From Pseudomonas fragi (lineage in GTDB: Bacteria; Pseudomonadota; Gammaproteobacteria; Pseudomonadales; Pseudomonadaceae), in assembly GCF_025426255.1 (NCBI RefSeq), contig NZ_CP104861.1:1364001-1428000 (forward strand): a stretch of 64,000 nucleotides of DNA, given 5' to 3'. The first letter of the stretch is position 1, and every line of letters starts with the position of its first letter. This document shows positions 25,326 to 33,995 of the stretch, one piece after another. Position numbers and translations under genes: made by a program. Below the pieces are notes generated by a model, which was not told where the DNA came from, did no database searches, and saw only the letters and a list, made by a program, of their open reading frames with translations.

Positions 25326-25676
25326 ATGAAAAAGATCACCCCCGATCCACCTTCTTTTACCCTGCAAGATGCTGCTCAGTGCGATACACAGTCGCTGGAC
25401 CGTGCCGCCGCTGATCGTGCGCTCGATTTCTACCTGCAAAGCCATATGCCTGCTCGCCCCATGGGCGCGGCGATGTTTGCCATCCCGAACAGTGTCAATT
25501 TAGAAGCGGCTTTGGCCCAAGCGTCAGACTTGTTGCGCTGCGCGGGTGCTTCGGCGAGTGAGGCGGGGAATGGCTTGAGCGGTATGCAGCGCGATCTGGT
25601 GTTGTCGGTAGCGCATATGGTGGAGCTGGCCAAGGCGTATGTCGACAAGTCGCTGGATGGTGTGGCGATGCACTAA
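25326..25676 (+). CDS. DUF6124/DUF3077-like Pseudomonas protein
   Basis: A 116-residue protein beginning MKKITPDPP, the start shared by a Pseudomonas-specific family with the same kind of leader. A helical core (LEAALAQASDLLRCAGASAS, twenty residues) and a C-terminal helix (VLSVAHMVELAKAYVDKSLD) follow. The GGAG at 25315-25318 is seven bases before the ATG and is the one masked by the leader fold. Function unknown; several paralogues per genome are common as far as I recall. Confidence 0.7.
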   Translation: MKKITPDPPSFTLQDAAQCDTQSLDRAAADRALDFYLQSHMPARPMGAAMFAIPNSVNLEAALAQASDLLRCAGASASEAGNGLSGMQRDLVLSVAHMVELAKAYVDKSLDGVAMH

Positions 25677-25745
25677 GCAGCACGCGCCTGGGGCAAGCAG
25701 GCGCGTTATTTCTATCAGGCTGTGGAGGCTTCAATCCGTGAACGC

Positions 25746-26891
25746 CTAGAACGCGGCGTAAGCCAGAGCTGCCAGGTTCTGGGCACGTGGATCAATCATC
25801 GTGTGACCACCCGATGTGGTTGTCACAAAGCTGAAGCTGATGTCTCGTTCAGCGTCGGCGAAGGCAATTGGACCGCCAAGGCCTATATGACCAAAGGTGT
25901 TGGGCCCCATGCAGTGCGTAGCATCCGGATCGGCCTTCTGTTCCATCATGCAACCCAAGCCATAACGCATTGGCCGCTTCCAGATACGGTCTATGCCGTT
26001 GCTGTGCTCCTTGGTGAACTCATTCAGCATCTCTTTGCCGATCAAGCGCCCGGCCAGCAATGCGCTGTAAAAACCGGCCAGTCCACCTGCCGTGCTGTGT
26101 GAGCTTGCGCCGGGCTGCTGAAAGGCCCACCACCTGGGATCAGATGATCGCTTGGGCGTCATGCCTGGATTGGTAAATGCAAGCGTCGAGATATCTTCTG
26201 AATCAGCAGCAACCACTGCTCGTAAGTTCCTGGAGTAAGGATCGCCTGTTCGGCCTTTGGCGGCGTTAAAGTGGGCGATGCGGTAAAAATTGTTCTCTTC
26301 CACGCCAAGATGAACTTCCAGTCCATGGGGCTGGGTTATTTCCTCTCGGATAAAGGTGCAAGGGGTGCGCCCGTCAGTTCGCTGAATCAACTCCCCGAGG
26401 ATCCAGCCATAGGTTGTAGTTCCATAGCCAAGTTCGGTCCCGGGCTGCCACCATAACGGTTCAGCAGCCAGTACTTGAACCATATGTTCCCAGTCATACA
26501 TCTTGGGATTGTGGTCCGGGAATCTCAAAGCGGGAATCCCGGAGGTATGGCTCATCACATGCCGCAGGGTCACTTCACCTTTACCGCCTTGTGCGAACTC
26601 AGGCCAATAATGAGCCACCGGGATGTCCAGTTCTAATTTCCCTTTCTCAACCAGCATCAATGCAGCCACCGCAGCGAACGGTTTGACCGTGCAAAATGTA
26701 TTGACCAATGTATCTTTGTTCCAGGCTTTTTTACCTTCTAGATCCGACGAGCCTGCCCATACATCTATAACGGTCTCATCACCGATCTTGACGCAAAGTC
26801 CTCCCCCTCGTTCCTGCGGATCATTAAAGATGGATTCAAAAGCCTGTTTGACGCCTTCAAACTCCGGTGTACATATTCCCTTGGCTTCCAT
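25746..26891 (-). CDS. Beta-lactamase-fold hydrolase with Cys in place of the catalytic Ser
   Basis: A 381-residue class C beta-lactamase/EstB-like esterase family protein. At the SxxK position the sequence is Cys67-Thr-Val-Lys70 (FCTVKPFAAV), where homologues have Ser; the codon is TGC, one base from AGC. Tyr155 (GYGTTTYGW) is a candidate for the Y-x-N-like general base. A late HIGLGGPIAF segment fits the third motif (H/K-x-G). GGGAG precedes the ATG. Family members hydrolyse esters or amides; with Cys the activity may be altered or lost. Confidence 0.8.
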   Translation of the reverse strand: MEAKGICTPEFEGVKQAFESIFNDPQERGGGLCVKIGDETVIDVWAGSSDLEGKKAWNKDTLVNTFCTVKPFAAVAALMLVEKGKLELDIPVAHYWPEFAQGGKGEVTLRHVMSHTSGIPALRFPDHNPKMYDWEHMVQVLAAEPLWWQPGTELGYGTTTYGWILGELIQRTDGRTPCTFIREEITQPHGLEVHLGVEENNFYRIAHFNAAKGRTGDPYSRNLRAVVAADSEDISTLAFTNPGMTPKRSSDPRWWAFQQPGASSHSTAGGLAGFYSALLAGRLIGKEMLNEFTKEHSNGIDRIWKRPMRYGLGCMMEQKADPDATHCMGPNTFGHIGLGGPIAFADAERDISFSFVTTTSGGHTMIDPRAQNLAALAYAAF

Positions 26892-26928
26892 GCGTAAGAC
26901 TCCCTGCGATTGAAGTTGCGCTATTGTT

Positions 26929-26942
26929 TAACTCGTCAGTTA
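26929..26942. promoter_or_regulatory. TetR-type palindrome upstream of the hydrolase
   Basis: TAACTCGTCAGTTA, a perfect five-base palindrome around a four-base centre, 38 bases before the hydrolase start. Same layout as TGACT-N4-AGTCA at 7777 and 28380. Confidence 0.4.
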
Positions 26943-27044
26943 AGGCAGTCGTCTGAAAGTTGACGAGTGATAACGGTCCGTGTTTGGTGTTTTCGGTGGT
27001 GATACTCGATGACTGAGTAAACAGACAGTGAGAAGGTTTTTTAT

Positions 27045-28100
27045 TCAAGACTCCGGCTGAGTAAAGTTGTAGCGGTTAGCGCGTTTATAGGTGCCAAAGT
27101 CATTAAAGCGCACACCGTGCTCAGCGAGTACCTTATGGGCAAAGGGCGCTGTCATTTGACGAAGGTAGAACGGGTCTCTTACCACGAAATGATGAATGCA
27201 GTGTGTGCTGCCAAAATTGAAGCAAAACAACTGGAATGGCCACAACCACCAATGGTTCATGACTTGGGTTTGCTGCAAGGGATTGCGTGGTGTCACGTCG
27301 CCATAATAATGAATATTGGAGCTAATAAAGAACAGGCAGAACTGACGTATGATATTTGGCGCTACGATGATAACCACCGCGCTATTGATCACGTTCATCA
27401 GCATTGAAGTGGTTGGGGATGGCTGATAGGCAATGCCCATAAGGGAGCTTGCCCATATGTACAGGTGATACCCCAGGAATATATACCAGCAGCCCCAGTA
27501 CAGGAGCCCCATAGGCGCATTCAAGCGAAGTACCTTGACTGTCAATCTGATCTTTTCTCGCCAGGTAGGTGCGAACAAGGCATTCACAATACCAAATACA
27601 AAGCCGTCAATAAGTTTTAAAAACCTCTTTGCACCCCATGTGCTGCCGCTGGTAGTAATCCATGCTTCAACATCGGTATCTGTGCCCGACTCTTTGTGGT
27701 GGTGAAAGTGCAGCTCACGCCTTAACCAAGGGCTGGGCATTCCTGGGCGAGTTATCCAGCAAAGCAGCATCATCAGGTTGTGTGCTAAGGGTTGCTTTCT
27801 GAAATACAGGCGGTGGATCAAGTCATGTTCAAGTTCGTGTATGAGCGAGGTCAGTAAGGCATTGACCAGAATGCACAGCCAGCCGGGTATTATGCCTTTT
27901 ATATACAGCGCGCCCATGATCACCATCCCCGTCACGGACAGTGTCATCACACTGGCACCTATGACGTTCTGATAACCTAGCAGGCTGTACCGTTTGCGCA
28001 GTTCGTTACTGTGTTGTGTGATTTTTTGCGTGATGTCGTTGATTGACTCTTGCTCTGTTTTTGATTGAGGACTGGTCGATATTGTATGTGTGTTATTCAT
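27045..28100 (-). CDS. Membrane fatty-acid desaturase
   Basis: A 351-residue di-iron desaturase. His boxes: HELEH (88-92), HFHHH (131-135) and HCIHH (300-304). At least four hydrophobic segments flank them (about 45-85, 103-116, 197-222, 238-262). Such enzymes put double bonds into acyl chains and help keep membranes fluid in the cold. The ATG at 28100 follows AAGGA at seven bases; a GTG one codon upstream is less likely. AT-rich codon use unlike the core genes points to transfer. The hydrolase lies 153 bases downstream on the same strand. Confidence 0.85.
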   Translation of the reverse strand: MNNTHTISTSPQSKTEQESINDITQKITQHSNELRKRYSLLGYQNVIGASVMTLSVTGMVIMGALYIKGIIPGWLCILVNALLTSLIHELEHDLIHRLYFRKQPLAHNLMMLLCWITRPGMPSPWLRRELHFHHHKESGTDTDVEAWITTSGSTWGAKRFLKLIDGFVFGIVNALFAPTWREKIRLTVKVLRLNAPMGLLYWGCWYIFLGYHLYIWASSLMGIAYQPSPTTSMLMNVINSAVVIIVAPNIIRQFCLFFISSNIHYYGDVTPRNPLQQTQVMNHWWLWPFQLFCFNFGSTHCIHHFVVRDPFYLRQMTAPFAHKVLAEHGVRFNDFGTYKRANRYNFTQPES

Positions 28101-28419
28101 CACTTCATCCTTTGAAGACGATGGGGCAGGTTGGCTTCACTAGCAAAGCACAGATAAAATTTAGGGCAAGTTTTAAATGTTTTCGGGAGTTTGATCTGAC
28201 GAGTGGATATATAAAATGTCGTATTGTCTGACAAAGCAGCTTATATGTTGAGCTTAATAAGGTTTTATTTTTAGCAAAGCATCGGTAGGGGGGTAGCAAC
28301 TTAGGATGGATACTTGTATTGGGTGTTTTTTATTTTGATGAATAATTGTTTTCGGTGTAAGCAAGCCAAACATTAATAATGACTGGTTAGTCACTCTCTT
28401 ATATCCCGGTACCTCACGT
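28101..28419. other. AT-rich intergenic segment at the right edge of the accessory region
   Basis: No gene visible. It is markedly AT-rich and carries the palindrome at 28380-28393. It separates the divergent desaturase from the truncated CobW gene and probably holds the recombination junction. Confidence 0.5.
28380..28393. promoter_or_regulatory. TetR-type palindrome near the desaturase/CobW boundary
   Basis: TGACTGGTTAGTCA, identical to 7777-7790 except for one centre base. It is 280 bases upstream of the desaturase start. Confidence 0.4.
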
Positions 28420-28818
28420 TGTAGTTTCGCGCAGCCTGATGCGCTCTGGCTGGATTCGGAGCCTGAACCGCGAGGGGCCAAACCGCTAACTCCAGTGTCC
28501 AGCGACGATCACAGTGAAATGTTCAGCAGCTGGACATGGCAGCAGACCGCTACCCTCAATATCGAGCGCTTGCGCGGCTGGTTGCAGGTGTTGCCCAGTG
28601 ATGTTTTCCGGGTCAAGGGCCTGGTGGTATTGGCCCAGAGCAGCTCGGCGCACTGGTTGCAGCATGTTGGCAGCCGCAGTCAGTTTTTGCCCGCCACCGA
28701 TGAAGCAATGGTCAACGTAAGCCGGTTGGTGTTTATTGCTCGTCGTGGCTTCGATGGCTGGGATGCTTTGGAGCGTGGGTTGCAGGCATGCAAAATCACA
28801 GAGGATGAGCGGACATGA
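28420..28818 (+). pseudogene. CobW/G3E GTPase, C-terminal domain only
   Basis: The frame from about 28420 reads QPDALWLDSEPEP, then HSEMFSSWTWQQTATLNIERL and LPSDVFRVKGLVVLAQSS, the CobW C-terminal domain. The whole N-terminal GTPase domain (P-loop, about 200 residues) is missing and AT-rich sequence takes its place. A GTG at 28495 could start a 107-residue product. The stop overlaps the next ATG (ATGA), as in an operon whose first gene has been cut. CobW proteins are metal-delivery GTPases. Confidence 0.75.
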
Positions 28819-29570
28819 ACCCGGTAGAACAGCATTTACGTGAGCAACTGGCGGCGTGTTATCGACTGATCGCGCACTTTCGCATGACCGATCTGATCTT
28901 TACCCACATCTCGGTGCGATTGCCGGGGCCTGAACATCACTTTCTGATCAACCCGTACGGGCTGATGTTCGAGGAAATTACGGCATCCAACCTGGTCAAG
29001 ATAGACCTGCAAGGCCATGCCGTGGAACCGTCGCCGTACCCGGTCAACCCGGCAGGTTTTGTGATCCACAGCGCCATACACGGCGCCCGTGAAGACGCCC
29101 ATTGCGTGCTGCATACCCATACCAGGTCCGGGTGTGCCGTGGCGGCATTGCAGTGTGGCCTGCTACCGGTCAACCAGATTTCGATGGAGTTCTATGGCCG
29201 TGTCGCGTATCACGACTATGAAGGTGTGGCGTTGGACCTGAGCGAGCAGCAGCGGCTGGTGCAGGACATCGGCGACAAGCCTGTGCTGATCCTGCGTAAT
29301 CACGGTTTGCTGACCGTTGGTGAAACTGTGAGTCAGGCCTTTTTGCGCATGTATTACCTGGATAAAGCCTGCGAAATCCAGTTGGCCGCGATGGCTGCCG
29401 GTGAGTTGGTTTTACCCGCCGCCGATATTTGCGAATACACCGAGCGCCAGTTCAACGACCCCGGCAGGCCGCTGGAGGAGGGCGTGTTGGACGACCCGGA
29501 CGCCATGCAACTGGCTTGGGCTGCGTTACTGCGAATGCTTGATCGTATTGCGCCGGGTTATCAGGATTGA
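28815..29570 (+). CDS. Class II aldolase/adducin-family protein
   Basis: A 251-residue zinc-dependent aldolase-fold protein. His100 and His102 (HTHT) and His163 (RNHG) are the metal ligands of the fuculose-phosphate aldolase group; the first helices carry FRMTDLIFTHISVRLPG. No sugar-phosphate genes are adjacent, and many members of this subgroup decarboxylate or have unknown substrates. It is translationally coupled to the truncated CobW gene. Confidence 0.85.
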   Translation: MNPVEQHLREQLAACYRLIAHFRMTDLIFTHISVRLPGPEHHFLINPYGLMFEEITASNLVKIDLQGHAVEPSPYPVNPAGFVIHSAIHGAREDAHCVLHTHTRSGCAVAALQCGLLPVNQISMEFYGRVAYHDYEGVALDLSEQQRLVQDIGDKPVLILRNHGLLTVGETVSQAFLRMYYLDKACEIQLAAMAAGELVLPAADICEYTERQFNDPGRPLEEGVLDDPDAMQLAWAALLRMLDRIAPGYQD

Positions 29571-29760
29571 TGCTGGCCCGAGGGCTCCAAGTACCTTGTG
29601 GGAGCGGGCTTGCTCGCGATTCAGGCGGCTCGGTCTGGCTGAAGAAGCGCAGTAGCGTGCTCTGCGTTACTATCTGGCCCTGGCAATCATCAAGGACGAC
29701 TGAATGCATCGGCCGTCCCATTGAGTGCTTCCACTCGAACTCAAATGGATTTAGACGATT

Positions 29761-30282
29761 ATGAAGCTGCTCCCACTTGGCATGCTGTTGTTGCTGACCG
29801 CAGGCTGCGCACAGGTCCAGCACTACACGCCCCCAGCCGGCGCACCCCAGGCGCAGATCCGCAGTGAAATGGACGCGTTGAGCAATTATCGCAACTACCT
29901 GACCCTGACCGAGGCTCCGATTGTGGGCTGCAAGTACGGCCGGACAGTGGCAGTGAAGCCGGGCCGGCAATTGTTCGCCGTGCGCGACAAAACCTCCCGG
30001 CCAGCAGGCTCTATCTCTGTCGAAGCGGCAAAGCCGTTGCATTTAGTGGTGGATGGCGCGGCAAACGCCGGCCGTACCTGCAGAATCGAATTCGTCAGTG
30101 AGTTCGCCCCGGGGGCTCGCTATGTGATCAAGGGCGGCATTATTGAAAACCCCGAGACCTATGACTCTTGCCAGGTGAAGATTTTTGACGAGGACACCGG
30201 AGCGCCTCTGCGGATGGTCGAGCCGCCAGCCTCCAAGGGCAACGGCTGTGCTCTGGATCGGTTGCCGTTGACGGTGCGTTGA
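29761..30282 (+). CDS. Lipoprotein of unknown function
   Basis: A 173-residue protein with a lipoprotein signal peptide (LLLLTAGC, Cys16). The mature part has Cys pairs (IVGCKYGR, RTCRIEF, DSCQVKIF, NGCALDR) that could form disulfides in the periplasm. No domain recognised. A lone REP-like element (GGGAGCGGGCTTGCTCGCGA near 29600) lies in the gap before it. Confidence 0.7.
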   Translation: MKLLPLGMLLLLTAGCAQVQHYTPPAGAPQAQIRSEMDALSNYRNYLTLTEAPIVGCKYGRTVAVKPGRQLFAVRDKTSRPAGSISVEAAKPLHLVVDGAANAGRTCRIEFVSEFAPGARYVIKGGIIENPETYDSCQVKIFDEDTGAPLRMVEPPASKGNGCALDRLPLTVR

Positions 30283-30370
30283 TCGCCAGCCTGCCTTCAT
30301 TCGGGTGAGCCAGTTTCAACGGTGATAAAAACCTGTACGCACCGTTCGCAAGTCTCTTGCGAGGCTTGAT

Positions 30371-30706
30371 TCAGGATGACTGGCTTTTCACCGCCAGAGT
30401 TCTGGAGAAAACTTGCTCTGCTTCCACGAATGCAGGTGTTCTGCCAGCGTCTGCATAAATGTCTTCGCCTTCTTCAACCCTGATGACCTCAGAACCCTTC
30501 ACGTATGGCATGGCCTGTTCAGCTTGTTGGAGCGCGCTATGGATCAGGCCTTGGGTAATGGTGGCCTCATCCAGCCCGTAGGCCTGGGCGAAAGCCTTGA
30601 TTTTGACCAGATCATGCTTGTGCAACGCAAGGGTGTATTCAACCCGCTCACTGGATTCCTGAGACCTGGATTCCCAGTTGTTGAGCATGTCCCTGAAGAT
30701 GTCCAT
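30371..30706 (-). CDS. Small cytoplasmic protein of unknown function
   Basis: A 111-residue protein. The start at 30706 (MDIFRDMLNNW) is chosen because GGAGAA lies six bases upstream; a longer frame to 30781 lacks such a site. A helical stretch (LALHKHDLVKIKAFAQAYGL and ITQGLIHSALQQAE) recalls small DNA-binding or helical-bundle proteins. No family assigned. Confidence 0.55.
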   Translation of the reverse strand: MDIFRDMLNNWESRSQESSERVEYTLALHKHDLVKIKAFAQAYGLDEATITQGLIHSALQQAEQAMPYVKGSEVIRVEEGEDIYADAGRTPAFVEAEQVFSRTLAVKSQSS

Positions 30707-30940
30707 AAGGCTTCTCCTGTGTGTCTGGAAGTGTTCCTGGACAGTATGGCTCACGGTTCGCTGAAATGACTGCATGGCCATGTGTTACGGGACTCTTGGT
30801 AAGTGTCCAATTTTTCCTGGCCCCCGGCAGCTTGTCTGAAGCAACCACCCGTCAGAAAAGATAACTTCATCTAAACCTTTGCCATTACGTGCCTTCAGAT
30901 TCTGTGCAGGGAATAAACCTGCCTTTTTCTGGAGGATGTT

Positions 30941-31459
30941 ATGAAAACCCTGATTGGCCCTAAACGCTTCGTGGCAGGTTGTGCCTTGGTCTGTTCCCTG
31001 ATCGTGGCGGCCACAGCAGTCGCAGCCAGTCCGGCAGGCTTTGTTGATGAGGCCCATGCAGCAGGGATTGCCCAGATAGAAACCAGCCGTATGGCGATCA
31101 GTAAAACCTCTTCAACAGACGTAGAAAGTTATGCCGTGGAGGTAATCAAGGACTACACCAATGCCAACCGGGATTTGAAGGACATTGCCAGCAAGCAGGA
31201 TCTGCAGGTTGCCAGCGACGAGCAGATCCTCGACAAGGCCAAAAAGCTGATGCTGCAGGTGCAAGAAGGGGATTCATTCGATGCGGCCTATGCGGCCAGT
31301 CAGGTGAAAACCCATGAAGAGGTCATTGAGCTGTTCAAGCAGCAAGCCAGCAGCTCTGACTCGCCCGAGTTGCAGGCACTGGCCGAAAAATATTTGCCCA
31401 AACTTGAAATGCATCTGGTGATGGCCAAAAAGCTGGTGGATGCCCATCACAAATCCTGA
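30941..31459 (+). CDS. DUF4142 periplasmic protein
   Basis: A 172-residue protein with a signal peptide ending near residue 29 (AVAA-SPAG). The mature part is the DUF4142 four-helix, ferritin-like domain: FVDEAHAAGIAQIETSRMA, YAVEVIKDYTNANRDL, and a C-terminal HLVMAKKLVDAHH. AGGAGG-like GGAGG precedes the ATG. The family is often stress-induced; its function is not settled. A strong terminator follows. Confidence 0.85.
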   Translation: MKTLIGPKRFVAGCALVCSLIVAATAVAASPAGFVDEAHAAGIAQIETSRMAISKTSSTDVESYAVEVIKDYTNANRDLKDIASKQDLQVASDEQILDKAKKLMLQVQEGDSFDAAYAASQVKTHEEVIELFKQQASSSDSPELQALAEKYLPKLEMHLVMAKKLVDAHHKS

Positions 31460-31473
31460 ACTTTGAACAAAAA

Positions 31474-31507
31474 AACGCCCGGCGAGTGATCGACCGGGCG
31501 TTGTTTG
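31474..31507. terminator. Terminator between convergent genes
   Basis: Stem AACGCCCGG/CCGGGCGTT with A- and T-rich flanks, usable from both sides. Confidence 0.8.
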
Positions 31508-31521
31508 TGGGGCAGGTTGGT

Positions 31522-31818
31522 TCAGACGGCGATTTCGTTGAAACCGCAATACTCTTCCCAGCTCATGTCCAGTGCTTCGGCAACTTCCTGGTGCACTTCA
31601 AGGCGCATGCTCTTGAGTTCCTCAGGTGAACGGGCGATCAGTTCCAGTGCCAGCTCCCAGGCCTCCAGGCCGCGACTTTCGGCTTCATCTTCAAAAGCCC
31701 ACAAAATCTGCTGCTGGCGGTCCTCTGCGCTCAGCTCTTTCATTTCTTCGATCAGTTCAGGGTGCGCCTTGATAAAAGTATCCAGGGCCAGTTCATTACG
31801 GGATTCTTTAGGGATCAT
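31522..31818 (-). CDS. DUF6388-like acidic helical protein
   Basis: A 98-residue protein rich in Glu and Leu, starting MIPKESRNELALDTFIKAHP. The ATG at 31818 is chosen over an upstream frame that runs into the MFS gene. The tail WEEYCGFNEI is shared by a Pseudomonas family that I recall as DUF6388. Function unknown. Confidence 0.6.
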   Translation of the reverse strand: MIPKESRNELALDTFIKAHPELIEEMKELSAEDRQQQILWAFEDEAESRGLEAWELALELIARSPEELKSMRLEVHQEVAEALDMSWEEYCGFNEIAV

Positions 31819-31894
31819 ATGGCGTCTCGGATCGTCAGGGCGTTTTTCGCATGCTAGCGATTTCGCATTACGATGAAAAGCGCCATATGAGCGC

Positions 31895-33100
31895 TTATTC
31901 GACGGCTTGCAGCTTGCTTTCGCGTTGCAGGCTGTAGCCCCAGACCGCCAGTGCCAGCGTCGCGACCACTGCGCCGACGACCACGATGCCGTCCCAGCCA
32001 TACACCGGATAGGTCTGCGCGCCTACCAGCGAACCCATTGCGCCACCAATGAAATAGCAGGTGATATATCCGGCATTCAGGCGGTTACGGGCTGCTGGGC
32101 GCACTTTGAACACCGCATTCTGGTTGCTGACGTGGACCAGTTGCACGGCAAAATCCAGCGCCAGTACGCCGATCAGCAAGGCGATCAACGAATGGCCGGC
32201 AAACGCCATGGGCAGCCAGCACGCCAGCAGGGCCAGCAGACCGACGGTAGTGGCCAGTTGGCCTTTGCCGCGATCGGCCATGCGCCCGGCCCAGTTTGCG
32301 GCTACTGCGCCAACGGCGCCCGCCAGGCCGAACAGCCCGATAACGGCATCCGAGTAGCTGTAGGGCGGCACAGCCAGCAGAAAGGCCAGCGGTGTCCAGA
32401 ACAGGGCAAATAGCGAGAAGGTCAGCAGCCCCAGCAGTGCCCGCAGGCGCAATACCGGTTCTTCGACAAACAGTTTGAATACCGACCCCAGCAGTTTCGG
32501 GTAGCTCAGGCCCGCGCTCTGGTGATGGTTGGGCAGGGCGCAAAACAGGGAGATGGCACTGACCAGCATCAAGGCCGCCGCCACCAGATAAATGGTTCGC
32601 CAGTCGCCTGCCGAAGACAGCGCGCCCGCCACCGTTCGGGCCAGCAGGATGCCCAGGAGCAGACCGCTCATCAGAGTGCCGACCACCCGGCCGCGACTTA
32701 ACGGGTCGGTCAGGCTGGCGGCCATTGGCACCAGCACTTGTGCCGACACTGAAAAAAGCCCGGTTATCGCCGTACCGATCAACAGCCAGGTCAGTGACGG
32801 CGCAAAGGCGCTTAAGAGCAGGCCCAGGGCGCTGAGCACGGTCATGGTGACGATCAGTCGGCGTTGCTCGAACAGATCGCCCAGCGGCACCAGCAGCAAC
32901 AGGCCAGCGCCGTAGCTCAGCTGTGCAGTGATGACCACCGTACCGGCGCTGCTCATACTCAGGCCCAGTTCCTGGGCGATGGTGTGCAGCAGGGGTTGGG
33001 CGTAATAGTTGCTGGCGACAGCCAGGCCGGTGGCGGTGGCCATCAGCAGAATCAGGGCTGTACTCAAGGGTTTGGTAGCAGTTATAGAAGCGGACATTGA
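31895..33100 (-). CDS. MFS transporter
   Basis: A protein of about 401 residues with twelve membrane segments. N-terminal ALILLMATATGLAVASNYYA and QPLLHTIAQELGLS, and the motif-A loop PLGDLFEQRRLIV, place it in the DHA1-like MFS group of YfmI/YnfM type. A start at 33115 would add five residues; neither has a strong ribosome-binding site. Substrate unknown. Confidence 0.8.
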   Translation of the reverse strand, partial: SMSASITATKPLSTALILLMATATGLAVASNYYAQPLLHTIAQELGLSMSSAGTVVITAQLSYGAGLLLLVPLGDLFEQRRLIVTMTVLSALGLLLSAFAPSLTWLLIGTAITGLFSVSAQVLVPMAASLTDPLSRGRVVGTLMSGLLLGILLARTVAGALSSAGDWRTIYLVAAALMLVSAISLFCALPNHHQSAGLSYPKLLGSVFKLFVEEPVLRLRALLGLLTFSLFALFWTPLAFLLAVPPYSYSDAVIGLFGLAGAVGAVAANWAGRMADRGKGQLATTVGLLALLACWLPMAFAGHSLIALLIGVLALDFAVQLVHVSNQNAVFKVRPAARNRLNAGYITCYFIGGAMGSLVGAQTYPVYGWDGIVVVGAVVATLALAVWGYSLQRESKLQAVE

Positions 33101-33190
33101 CTGTCTCGTTGGCATGGGGAATGCCGCGAAGTATCAGAATGCTTGCGCTTAATGTCACTGAATATGTCGAGAGTTTTAATTTTTAAACGA

Positions 33191-33223
33191 CAAAGCCCCT
33201 GACCATGACCGCCAGGGGCTTTG
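33191..33223 (-). terminator. Terminator of the DUF883 gene
   Basis: Perfect 11-base stem CAAAGCCCCTG/CAGGGGCTTTG, 23 bases after the DUF883 stop. Confidence 0.7.
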
Positions 33224-33245
33224 CTTTATAAAGGTCGCGAGTGGC

Positions 33246-33563
33246 TTAGTTGCGACGGCCCAGCAGCAGGCCCACTACCAGGCCGAAACCGGCCGAGATG
33301 GCCACGGTTTGCCACGGATGGCCACCAATATAGTTTTCAGTGGCATCGACCACCGGCTTGGTGCGTTCACGCACATTGGTGACTGAGTCCAGCGCCTGCT
33401 TAAGCTTCAGGCTCACTTGTGCACGCAGTGTCTCGCCCTCTTCGCCGACCAGGGACACGCTGTCCTTGAGCAGTTTTTCAGATTCGGCAATCAATTCTTG
33501 CAGCTCGCTGAACGCTTGATCCTTGATTTGATCTTCAGCTTGTACGGCATTTTTTCGAGCCAT
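33246..33563 (-). CDS. DUF883 (ElaB/YqjD-type) membrane-anchored protein
   Basis: A 105-residue protein: a long charged helix (about 10-75) then a glycine-rich C-terminal membrane segment FGLVVGLLLGRR. ElaB/YqjD proteins tail-anchor in the inner membrane and bind ribosomes in stationary phase in E. coli. The second paralogue in the window is at 62171-62485. Confidence 0.85.
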   Translation of the reverse strand: MARKNAVQAEDQIKDQAFSELQELIAESEKLLKDSVSLVGEEGETLRAQVSLKLKQALDSVTNVRERTKPVVDATENYIGGHPWQTVAISAGFGLVVGLLLGRRN

Positions 33564-33740
33564 TGCGGTACTCCTTGCAGGTTAAAAGTGTGATGACTAA
33601 TGGAGTCAACCCAATGCTAAAAAGTTGCATCTGTTTTGAGTCGGATGGTGTTCTGAGCTGACAGCGTAGTCAAAAACCGGGCTGAGACACTTCTTTGTAG
33701 GGTGTAAGATGTCACCTAATTTACGCCGCAGGAAATTCTC

Positions 33741-33992
33741 ATGAGCTTCAACCTCGCCAACAAGCCTCTCGCTGAGCGTGCTGCGCTTGAAGATGAAAAG
33801 TCCCGTTTGTATGACCTTTGGCAGAGCAACCTGGGCAAGGCCAAAGGGGATGCGGCGCGTTTGTTCGGTGAGCGCGCCAAGCGCAAGGGCAAATGGGCTG
33901 AATGGGTGCGCTCGGAGCTGGACGCCATGTCGCCGCCTGAATACGCCAACATGGTGCGAAGCGAAGTGAATCGCATGATGGCTGCCAAGTAA
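33741..33992 (+). CDS. Small basic protein of unknown function
   Basis: An 83-residue basic protein (ALEDEKSRLYDLWQSNLGKA, KRKGKWAEWVRSELD) with AGGA upstream. It is a two-helix type of sequence, conserved in Pseudomonas as far as I recall. No domain assigned. Confidence 0.55.
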   Translation: MSFNLANKPLAERAALEDEKSRLYDLWQSNLGKAKGDAARLFGERAKRKGKWAEWVRSELDAMSPPEYANMVRSEVNRMMAAK

Positions 33993-33995
33993 GCT

